7,634 nt of DNA from positions 1 to 7,634 of the forward strand of contig CAYHOI010000089.1 of NCBI GenBank assembly GCA_964358175.1. The letters are read 5' to 3'. The notes under the pieces were generated by a model. That model was given only the letters and a program-made list of their open reading frames with translations. It did no database searches and was not told where the DNA came from. This document shows positions 1-5,247 of the stretch, piece after piece. Positions within the stretch are counted from its first letter, which is position 1; each line of letters begins with the position of its first letter. The position numbers and the translations under genes are program-made. Source of the DNA: CAYHOI01 sp964358175 (lineage in GTDB: Bacteria; Margulisbacteria; Riflemargulisbacteria; GWF2-35-9).

Positions 1-264
1 AATATTTTTCTTTTTGAGTGCATGAATAAAAGTGCTATACGACGTATGATTTAATCGACATGCAGCATTGATACGCACGGTCCACAGCCCCCGATATAAG
101 CCCTTCTTTTCGCGTCGGCCACGAAAGGCATTGGACCAAGCTTGAGTAACCGCTTGCTTCGCAGGACGAAGCAGACGATGTAAGGATCCATAAAATCCCT
201 TCGCCGCCTTCAAAATTTTCTTTCGTCGGTTTGCTTTTATATTTCCGCGTTTCACTCTAACCAT
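1..264 (-). CDS. rplT: 50S ribosomal protein L20 (C-terminus missing at window edge)
   Basis: L20 binds 23S rRNA and is needed early in assembly of the large ribosomal subunit. The reverse-strand reading from the ATG at 264 gives 88 residues with family hallmarks: MVRVKRGN at the start, then KGFYGSLHRLLRPAKQAV, GRREKKGLYRGLW, and RINAACRLNHTSYSTFIHAL. The usual length is about 115-120 residues, so roughly the last 30 lie beyond the left edge; this is an edge cut, not a truncation. It is the third gene of infC-rpmI-rplT, the standard bacterial order, 37 nt after rpmI. A modest AAGGTG-type ribosome site lies upstream in the 265-301 gap. In E. coli L20 represses translation of this operon; I see no clear L20-binding mimic here. 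Confidence 0.97.
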   Translation of the reverse strand, partial: MVRVKRGNIKANRRKKILKAAKGFYGSLHRLLRPAKQAVTQAWSNAFRGRREKKGLYRGLWTVRINAACRLNHTSYSTFIHALKKKNI

Positions 265-301
265 TTTCTTTCACCTTTCACCTTCCAGCAGTCGTGAGGA
301 G

Positions 302-496
302 CTATATCCCCAGCATACGCTTAACTTTGGTTTCGTGTGTTTTATTCAACACCACTTTGCCTTGACGGCCTCGCTTTGAATTAGAACTTTCATGCTCAAG
401 CAAATGAGACATGCCAGATTTTTCATGCACAATTTTCCCGCTAGCGGTCTGTTTGAACCGTTTTGCAGCAGACTTTCTTGTTTTCATTTTCGGCAT
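302..496 (-). CDS. rpmI: 50S ribosomal protein L35
   Basis: L35 is a small basic protein of the large ribosomal subunit. The 64-residue product has the family start MPKMKTRKSAAKRFKQTASGK and the basic end KVKRMLGI, at the normal length of about 64-66 residues. The middle (HEKSGMSHLLEHESSNSKRG) is more divergent and carries fewer lysines and arginines than in many homologues. The ATG at 496 has a good Shine-Dalgarno, AAGGAG at 510-505, eight bases upstream. It lies 20 nt after infC and 37 nt before rplT and is probably cotranscribed with both. Confidence 0.97.
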   Translation of the reverse strand: MPKMKTRKSAAKRFKQTASGKIVHEKSGMSHLLEHESSNSKRGRQGKVVLNKTHETKVKRMLGI

Positions 497-516
497 AACC
501 GTTGCTCCTTACCTTA

Positions 517-1026
517 TTATTTCTTAGGGGACAGAACCATATTCGCTGCCGGCCCATTAAACTGAGGACCAAATTCCACGACCGCCATGTCTTTTAGTTC
601 ATCACAAAGTCGACGGAGCAATGAGAGCCCCACATCAGGATGAGTAATCTCTCTCCCACGAAAAAAAATCGTAAACTTTACCTTATACCCCTTATTCAGA
701 AATCGGATGGCCGCCCGATGACGAACTTGGAAATCATTTTCACTTATCTTACAACTCAGCTTAAGCTCTTTAACAACACCCGATTTTGTATGCTTTCGAG
801 CCTTCTTCTCCAATTTTCCTTGATTATAGATATAGTGACTATAATCGAGAATCTTACAAACAGGCGGCTCAGCCGTTGGTGAAACCGCGACTAAATCCAA
901 ACTAGCTTCATCTGCTCTTCTCTGGGCTTCTTCAGTAGGAATGATATCTTGTGTGTTACTCTCAGGATCTATCAACCTCACGGTTGTGGATCGAATCTCT
1001 TTATTCTTCGGTAAATGCTTAACTAT
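517..1026 (-). CDS. infC: Translation initiation factor IF-3, read from an AUA start
   Basis: IF3 binds the 30S subunit, keeps it apart from 50S and rejects non-canonical start codons. From the ATA at 1026-1024 the protein is 169 residues. The N-domain carries NKEIRSTTVRLID and AVSPTAEPPVCKILDY. A lysine-rich linker follows (about 75-95), then a C-domain with RFLNKGYKVKFTIFFRGREI and the end MVLSPKK. The first conventional in-frame start is GTG at 981, but that cuts off NKEIRSTT, which matches the conserved NxxIRxxxVRL block of IF3, and it has no ribosome site. The ATA has AGGAGG seven bases upstream. Known E. coli infC starts with AUU and is autoregulated through it; by analogy the same control is inferred here. 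IF3 identity is certain; the ATA choice is strong but unproven. Confidence 0.93.
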   Translation of the reverse strand: MVKHLPKNKEIRSTTVRLIDPESNTQDIIPTEEAQRRADEASLDLVAVSPTAEPPVCKILDYSHYIYNQGKLEKKARKHTKSGVVKELKLSCKISENDFQVRHRAAIRFLNKGYKVKFTIFFRGREITHPDVGLSLLRRLCDELKDMAVVEFGPQFNGPAANMVLSPKK

Positions 1027-1039
1027 TCCTACACCTCCT
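1024..1039 (-). promoter_or_regulatory. Shine-Dalgarno plus AUA start codon of infC
   Basis: On the minus strand AGGAGG (1039-1034) is followed by seven bases and then ATA (1026-1024), in frame with IF3. This strong site is what decides the start. No ATG, GTG or TTG codon lies in frame between it and the conserved N-terminal block. A strong ribosome site paired with a poor start codon is the arrangement that makes infC sensitive to IF3 level in organisms where this has been studied. Confidence 0.75.
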
Positions 1040-1052
1040 GAAAACCGTTGAA

Positions 1053-1082
1053 ATTATACCCTTCGCCACTTGTCCATGTCAA
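1053..1082 (-). promoter_or_regulatory. Perfect-consensus sigma70-type promoter for infC-rpmI-rplT
   Basis: Read on the minus strand, TTGACA (1082-1077), an 18-bp spacer and TATAAT (1058-1053) match both consensus hexamers in all 12 positions. The -35 box begins on the base after the thrS stop codon. Transcription would start near 1046, giving a leader of about 20 nt that carries the infC Shine-Dalgarno. This would let the IF3/L35/L20 genes be expressed apart from thrS and the genes upstream. Confidence 0.8.
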
Positions 1083-2810
1083 TTATCGTTTTTGCTCAAT
1101 AAGCCCGTCAAATAGTGACAATAATTGGTCTTTCGAGATGGAATCAGATGTCGACTCACCCAATTTTCGAACAGAGACTTGCCCCGTAGAAGCCTCTTGG
1201 GCACCGATAATCAACATAAAGGGAACATGTTCAAGTTGAGTCTCTCTAATTTTGAGCCCAAGTTTTTCATTTCGATCATCAAGAACACCCCGAAAACCTT
1301 TAGCAAGGAGCACGTCATGAAGTGTCTTCGCATGGTTCATAATCGGCTCATGATCAGCGATGGTAAGAATTTTATATTGAACAGGAGCAAACCAGAATGG
1401 AAATTTCCCAGCATAGTGTTCGATGAGAATACCAAAAAACCGCTCCAATGACCCCAACAACGCGCGATGGATCATAAATGGACGATGTTTGTTCCCATCA
1501 GATCCGATATACGTCATGTCGAATCTTTCAGGCATATTAAAATCGAATTGAATGGTGGATAACTGCCATTCTCGCCCAAGGGCATCTTTGATCTTGATAT
1601 CAATTTTGGGCCCATAGAAAGCCCCACCACCCTCATCTACTTCATAGTCTGTAATCCCCTCAACCGTCAGCGCATTCCGAAGTGCTTTTTGTGCAAGAAT
1701 CCATTGATCTTCATTCCCTACAAAGTTGGCTGGTCGAGTGGAGACATAAAAGCTAAATTCATTAAATCCCAGTGTCCGCAACATAGAAACGGAAAACCGA
1801 ATCACGTGCTCGATTTCACGCTCTATCTGATCCGGTGTGCAAATAATATGCGCATCATCTTGTGTAAACCCACGCACCCGAAGAAGTCCATGTAAAACAC
1901 CTGACCGTTCGTAGCGGTAAACAGTTCCCAGCTCAGCCCACCGTAAAGGAAGGTCCCGATAGGATCGCAATGAAGATTTATAGATCATGATATGAAACGG
2001 ACAATTCATGGGCTTGAGGTAATAACTTTGCTCATCGATGTCCATCGGGCGATACATGTTTTCTGAGTAAAAACCTAAATGCCCAGATGTTTCCCATAAC
2101 CAGCTTTGACCAATATGCGGGGTATACAGAAGCTCATACCCCTGACGAAAATGTTCTTCTTTCCAAAAACTTTCGATAATATGACGCATACGGGCACCTT
2201 TGGGATGCCAGTAAATAAGTCCTGCCCCAGCTTTATCCTGAATACTAAAAAGATCCATTTCTTTGCCAAGTTTACGATGATCTCGCTTTTCGGCTTCCTC
2301 AATCATGGTCAAATGAAGTTGAAGTTCCTCTTGTGTTTGAAATGCAGTACCATAAATACGTTGGAGCATTGGGTTTGTTTCTTTCCCACGCCAGTAAGCT
2401 CCAGAAACTTTTTGAAGACGAAAGGCGCAAAGTTGCCCCGTGTTTCCTAAATGTGGTCCTCGGCACAAATCAATGAACTCACCCTGACGGTAAAACGTAA
2501 TTTCCTCATGTTCTGGCAGTTCGGTGACTAGTTCTACTTTGTAAGGCTGTTTATGTTCTGTCAGAAAGGCTATCGCATCGGCACGCAACATAGAGATGCG
2601 TTCTATGGGAAGACCCTCGTTTACAATTTTTTGCATTTCTTTTTCAAGAGCACTCAAATCATCAATGCTAAGCGGACAAGGAACATCAATATCATAGTAG
2701 AATCCATCATCAATGGCAGGCCCAACCCCAAGTTTAGCATCAGGGTAGAGCCGAAGAACGGCTTGAGCCAAAATATGTGACGCACTGTGTCGAAGCGTAG
2801 GAAGATCCAT
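1083..2810 (-). CDS. thrS: Threonyl-tRNA synthetase without the N-terminal TGS domain
   Basis: This class II synthetase charges tRNA-Thr and hydrolyses mischarged Ser-tRNA-Thr. The product has 575 residues against about 640 in E. coli. It starts at the editing domain: HxxxH at His8/His12 and CRGPH at Cys116/His120, so the known editing residues are present. The catalytic core (about 185-470) has motif 2 (TVYRYERSG near 296-304, then LHGLLRVRGFTQDDAH) and motif 3 (HRALLGSLERFFG, 448-460). The three zinc ligands of ThrRS appear as Cys270, His321 and His448. The anticodon-binding domain spans about 475-575 (DDRNEKLGLKIRE). No TGS domain can be added: the frame is closed by a TGA at 2849-2847, 12 codons upstream. 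The ATG overlaps the previous stop (TAATG) and has no clear ribosome site, which suggests translational coupling. Confidence 0.97.
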   Translation of the reverse strand: MDLPTLRHSASHILAQAVLRLYPDAKLGVGPAIDDGFYYDIDVPCPLSIDDLSALEKEMQKIVNEGLPIERISMLRADAIAFLTEHKQPYKVELVTELPEHEEITFYRQGEFIDLCRGPHLGNTGQLCAFRLQKVSGAYWRGKETNPMLQRIYGTAFQTQEELQLHLTMIEEAEKRDHRKLGKEMDLFSIQDKAGAGLIYWHPKGARMRHIIESFWKEEHFRQGYELLYTPHIGQSWLWETSGHLGFYSENMYRPMDIDEQSYYLKPMNCPFHIMIYKSSLRSYRDLPLRWAELGTVYRYERSGVLHGLLRVRGFTQDDAHIICTPDQIEREIEHVIRFSVSMLRTLGFNEFSFYVSTRPANFVGNEDQWILAQKALRNALTVEGITDYEVDEGGGAFYGPKIDIKIKDALGREWQLSTIQFDFNMPERFDMTYIGSDGNKHRPFMIHRALLGSLERFFGILIEHYAGKFPFWFAPVQYKILTIADHEPIMNHAKTLHDVLLAKGFRGVLDDRNEKLGLKIRETQLEHVPFMLIIGAQEASTGQVSVRKLGESTSDSISKDQLLSLFDGLIEQKR

Positions 2811-3514
2811 TAGTTTAGGTTGACAACGAATCCAAACGAAAAGGTTTCATCTAGGCTGTTGCCTTCCTGATCAAGAAGCATATTAATAGGGAATTCCCCC
2901 TGCTCCGTTTTCAGAAGAATCTGACTGTCATCTCCAGGAAGCATCGGATGAATCATAAACCGCTTATCTGACCCCAGAAAAGTGGACATCTGTGTATGTC
3001 TATGGCTCGAAGGAGCCTCAAAAACCTTGGCAAACAACTTATCCTCCTTTGATTTTCGTTTAAGCGCAATATTCACCTCAAGCAGATGTGGTTTTTCGCG
3101 AGAACCGAACAACTTGTGTGCTATTCGTCTCAAAAAGGGAAACTTTCGAGAGTCTCTTTTTTCATAAAATGAGCAAACCAATTTTTTATATTTCTGATGG
3201 ATCTCATCTCGATGAAGGGTCATGAGAAGTGTTGATTGAATCAATGAACTCATTTTATCACCCATTTGACTGATCAGGTCGAGTAAAGCCTGGTCAGCCG
3301 TTGTTCCACGTCCAATAATACCGGTGATTGCCTTAGAGGAAACCTCAAATAGATCGGGGTTGAGACGCTGCACCAAAAAAGAAACATCAGGAGGCGCGCT
3401 GTTTGAGCGATTCGACTTCTCCGGCGAAATCAGGGCACGATTCAATGATCCGCGCAGCCCCAACATGACTTTTTTGATGATGGAATTCAAGGTCGCTTTT
3501 ACGAGGTTCATCAT
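2810..3514 (-). CDS. Uncharacterised protein coupled to thrS
   Basis: I do not recognise this 234-residue protein. It is probably cytoplasmic: I see no signal peptide or convincing membrane segment. The N-terminus (1-40) is basic and helical in character. Residues about 44-95 (VSFLVQRLNPDLFEV, GIIGRGTTADQALLDLISQMG) have two short strands, then a G-x-G-x-T-x-x-x-A-L turn and a helix. This vaguely recalls the HicB-type fold, but the likeness is weak and not an assignment. Residues 100-165 are rich in Lys, Arg and His. The end (about 180-234) looks strand-rich and does not resemble a TGS domain. It sits 45 nt after folE and its stop overlaps the thrS start by one base. The tandem ATG start at 3514 has no good Shine-Dalgarno. 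Being a long open frame that fills an operon slot, it is very likely a real gene. Confidence 0.8.
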   Translation of the reverse strand: MMNLVKATLNSIIKKVMLGLRGSLNRALISPEKSNRSNSAPPDVSFLVQRLNPDLFEVSSKAITGIIGRGTTADQALLDLISQMGDKMSSLIQSTLLMTLHRDEIHQKYKKLVCSFYEKRDSRKFPFLRRIAHKLFGSREKPHLLEVNIALKRKSKEDKLFAKVFEAPSSHRHTQMSTFLGSDKRFMIHPMLPGDDSQILLKTEQGEFPINMLLDQEGNSLDETFSFGFVVNLN

Positions 3515-3559
3515 ATTTATACTAACATGCCCAGAAGGTCATGTCTACCTTCCGCACGC

Positions 3560-4123
3560 TCACCATTTAAAGAGAGAAAGGGCTTCATTTCGAGTTGAGG
3601 GATCGTGATCAAAAACTCCACGAACAGCCGAGGTTACAATCTGAGTTCCTGGTCTTTGAATCCCACGCATACTCATGCACAGATGTTCGGCATGAATGAC
3701 CACCATTACGCCTTGAGGAGCAAAGGACTTGTCGATGAAATCCGCAATCTGGGTGGTCAAGCGTTCTTGCACTTGAAGCCGCCTTGAAAAGGTATCCAGG
3801 ATTCTGGCGAGCTTGCTGATGCCAGTAATTTTATCCTGAGGAATATAGGCGATATTCGCGATACCAAAAAAGGGTAATACGTGATGCTCACACATCGAGT
3901 AGAAGGGGATTCCTTTGGCAATGACCATTTCGCGATGATCCTCAGCATAAAAAAATTTCACGCTGTCCGCAGGGTCTTTATGGATTCCTGAAAAGATTTC
4001 CTGATACATCCGTGCGATACGTTGAGGAGTCTCAACCAAACCTTCACGCTCAGGATCCTCCCCAATAGCCACGAGGATATCCCTCATCGCTTTTTCAATG
4101 GCGGGTACATCGATACGTTTCAC
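3560..4123 (-). CDS. folE: GTP cyclohydrolase I
   Basis: FolE converts GTP to 7,8-dihydroneopterin triphosphate plus formate, the entry step of folate (and queuosine-type) pterin synthesis, as a cytoplasmic homodecamer. The 187-residue product shows EDPEREGLVETPQRIARMY (22-40), the zinc and catalytic motif SMCEHHVLPF with Cys78, His80 and His81, then SKLARILDTFSRRLQVQERLT (103-123), and the second zinc cysteine in AEHLCMSMRG (His147, Cys149). These match E. coli Cys110, His112, His113, His179 and Cys181. It is therefore the zinc-dependent type IA enzyme and looks complete. The start is GTG at 4123. A stop at 4141-4139 allows at most a few more residues, and no clear ribosome site is seen, so it may depend on coupling to rpmB, 21 nt upstream. 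Confidence 0.97.
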   Translation of the reverse strand: MKRIDVPAIEKAMRDILVAIGEDPEREGLVETPQRIARMYQEIFSGIHKDPADSVKFFYAEDHREMVIAKGIPFYSMCEHHVLPFFGIANIAYIPQDKITGISKLARILDTFSRRLQVQERLTTQIADFIDKSFAPQGVMVVIHAEHLCMSMRGIQRPGTQIVTSAVRGVFDHDPSTRNEALSLFKW

Positions 4124-4144
4124 AGGCTGATTTCGAATCTACGG

Positions 4145-4315
4145 TTAAGTCTTAACGAGTGTTCGCAAGCATGCTGTGCAAACCAATTTCTTCTCACCAC
4201 TGAGTGTGGCAGTCTGCAAATTGGGGTTATATCGTCGTCTCGTCTTGCGATTAGAATGGGAAACATTATTCCCAACTTCAGGCCTTTTCCCACAGAGTTC
4301 ACATACTTTCGACAT
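4145..4315 (-). CDS. rpmB: 50S ribosomal protein L28, zinc-ribbon form
   Basis: This 56-residue gene was found by reading the gap upstream of folE. From the ATG at 4315 the product begins MSKVCELCGKRPEVGNNVSH, the L28 signature, followed by RKTRRRYNPNLQT, and ends VCTACLRTLVKT before TAA at 4147-4145. Two CxxC pairs (Cys5/Cys8 and Cys46/Cys49) mark the zinc-binding form; many bacteria carry or have switched to a cysteine-free L28 under zinc limitation. A ribosome site AAGGGG lies about eight bases upstream of the ATG. It is the first gene of the tightly spaced leftward cluster, with folE 21 nt downstream and a candidate promoter in the 86-nt gap upstream. Confidence 0.95.
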   Translation of the reverse strand: MSKVCELCGKRPEVGNNVSHSNRKTRRRYNPNLQTATLSGEKKLVCTACLRTLVKT

Positions 4316-4360
4316 TTTTCAATCCCCTTGACTCGAATATATCCCTTAAAGGACGCGAAC

Positions 4361-4389
4361 ACTCTAACACATTTGACGAACAGTGACAA
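4361..4389 (-). promoter_or_regulatory. Candidate promoter for rpmB-folE-unknown-thrS
   Basis: In the 86-nt gap between the receiver genes and rpmB, the minus strand reads TTGTCA (4389-4384, 5 of 6 to consensus), a 17-bp spacer and TAGAGT (4366-4361, 4 of 6). Transcription would start near 4354, about 40 nt before the rpmB ATG. The spacing is ideal and the position sensible; the -10 box is only moderate. Confidence 0.45.
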
Positions 4390-4401
4390 CAATAAAGGAA
4401 G

Positions 4402-4776
4402 TTACTCAGCCGATTCTTTTTCTGTATATTTCTTAATGAGCTCCAGGACCTTGTCTTCCTTATAGGGCTTGGGAATAATATCCCTTGCACCTGCAGAAAG
4501 AGCCTGAACCATTGTGGCTTGCTGTCCGCCCATTGCAGAGATCATTACCACATTTGCATCGGGGTCAATCTCGCGAATTTTCCTTAAGGCCTGCAAACCA
4601 TCCATCCCAGGCATCATAATGTCACAAAAAACGACATCTGGGCGTTCTCGTTCATAATAGCGATAAGCCTGATTTCCATTTTCCGCAAGGATGACGGTGA
4701 ATCCGCTTCGTTCAAGGAAGTTTTTCATTCTTGTTCGAACGAACAGCTCATCATCAACCACCATAATCTTAACCAT
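4402..4776 (-). CDS. CheY-like single-domain response regulator (second of pair)
   Basis: This is a stand-alone receiver domain with no output domain, 124 residues from the ATG at 4776. The start places MVKIMVVDDE at the N-terminus as in CheY; the open frame continues upstream to 4944, but there it only shadows the neighbouring receiver gene. Key residues are present: acidic pair Asp8/Asp9, phospho-acceptor Asp52 in FCDIMMPGMDG, Ser80 and Lys103 in IPKPYK. The stretch SAMGGQQATMVQALSAGA closely resembles Bacillus-type CheY (SAMGQQ...AGAKD). It overlaps the upstream receiver gene by 8 nt, so the two are very likely co-translated. It probably transmits a phosphosignal through protein contacts; the target is unknown. 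Two CheC-like proteins about 1.5 kb away are candidate phosphatases for it. Confidence 0.93.
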   Translation of the reverse strand: MVKIMVVDDELFVRTRMKNFLERSGFTVILAENGNQAYRYYERERPDVVFCDIMMPGMDGLQALRKIREIDPDANVVMISAMGGQQATMVQALSAGARDIIPKPYKEDKVLELIKKYTEKESAE

Positions 4777-5152
4777 GGGTTTGATTTTCTTTTTCTTGAA
4801 CACATCGTGCAACCAGCTCAAGCACTCGAGCTTTGTCAAAAGGTTTACCCAAAACATCCACAGCCCCGGCAGACATTGCCTGTTCACGAACAACATCCTG
4901 TGATGCCATAGCTGTAATAAGAACAATAAAAGCAGAGGGATCAACTTCTCGGATTTTTTTCATCGTGGAAACTCCATCAAGTTTACCCATAACCACATCG
5001 CAAAACATAATGTCGGGTCGATTCTTCCGATAGAGTTCAATCGCTTCCTCTCCACTACCGGCAGTGACAACGTCAACATGATTATCTTCAAGAAAATTCT
5101 TTAGTCGTACTACTACGAAAAGCTCATCATCGACTACCAAGGCAGAGACCAT
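4769..5152 (-). CDS. CheY-like single-domain response regulator (first of pair)
   Basis: This second stand-alone receiver domain has 127 residues and starts MVSALVVDDELFVVVRLKNF. It has Asp8/Asp9, phospho-acceptor Asp52 in FCDVVMGKLDG, Thr80 and Lys103 in LGKPFD. The usual Met-Pro after the phospho-Asp loop is Met-Gly here, an uncommon change in that loop. It shares VVDDELFV, KNFLE, FCD and IRE-DP blocks with the next gene, which points to an old duplication, although the 80s loop (TAMASQDVVREQAMSAGA) differs. The ATG at 5152 has a good ribosome site, GAGGTG at 5165-5160, seven bases upstream. It is divergent from the glycosyltransferase gene. Confidence 0.93.
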   Translation of the reverse strand: MVSALVVDDELFVVVRLKNFLEDNHVDVVTAGSGEEAIELYRKNRPDIMFCDVVMGKLDGVSTMKKIREVDPSAFIVLITAMASQDVVREQAMSAGAVDVLGKPFDKARVLELVARCVQEKENQTHG

Positions 5153-5185
5153 GATACATCACCTCAATCCTTTTTCTTAGAAAAC

Positions 5186-5214
5186 ATAGTACACAATAAA
5201 AATGAAAATGTATA
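5186..5214 (-). promoter_or_regulatory. Candidate promoter for the two receiver genes
   Basis: In the 95-bp divergent region the minus strand reads TATACA (5214-5209, 4 of 6 to the -35 consensus), 17 bp, then TACTAT (5191-5186, 4 of 6 to the -10 consensus). The spacing is good and the boxes are weak; the region is AT-rich, so a chance match is possible. Confidence 0.3.
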
Positions 5215-5235
5215 GGCTAACGAAGAACGAAAGTC

Positions 5236-5241
5236 TATAAT
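5236..5241 (+). promoter_or_regulatory. Perfect -10 box (TATAAT) immediately before the glycosyltransferase ATG
   Basis: TATAAT at 5236-5241 lies only six bases before the ATG at 5248, and there is no Shine-Dalgarno between them. A transcript started from this box would begin at or beside the ATG, i.e. leaderless. No good -35 box is seen 16-18 bp upstream (5213-5218 reads TAGGCT), so an activator might be needed. Confidence 0.4.
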
Positions 5242-5247
5242 ATTTTT

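Noticed and set aside
517..981. infC starting at GTG 981
   Set aside because: It removes the conserved start of the IF3 N-domain and lacks a Shine-Dalgarno.
1027..1082. T-box or thrS-type leader control near thrS
   Set aside because: This gap lies after thrS, and the region before thrS is coding; no tRNA-like structure was seen.
1125..1451. Plus-strand open frame of 108 codons inside thrS (and similar ones at 2106-2450, 3324-3608 and 4022-4465)
   Set aside because: These lie antisense to genes with clear families, match nothing recognisable and lack ribosome sites; they are frame shadows.
4120..4392. Minus-strand 90-codon frame covering the rpmB region
   Set aside because: The correct frame there encodes the L28 signature with two CxxC pairs; the 90-codon frame is a shadow of it.
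4777..4944. Leucine-rich N-terminal extension of the second receiver, giving a 180-residue protein with an apparent membrane helix
   Set aside because: It is read through the other frame of the first receiver gene. The receiver fold begins at MVKIMVVDDE from the ATG at 4776, giving normal CheY length and an 8-nt overlap.
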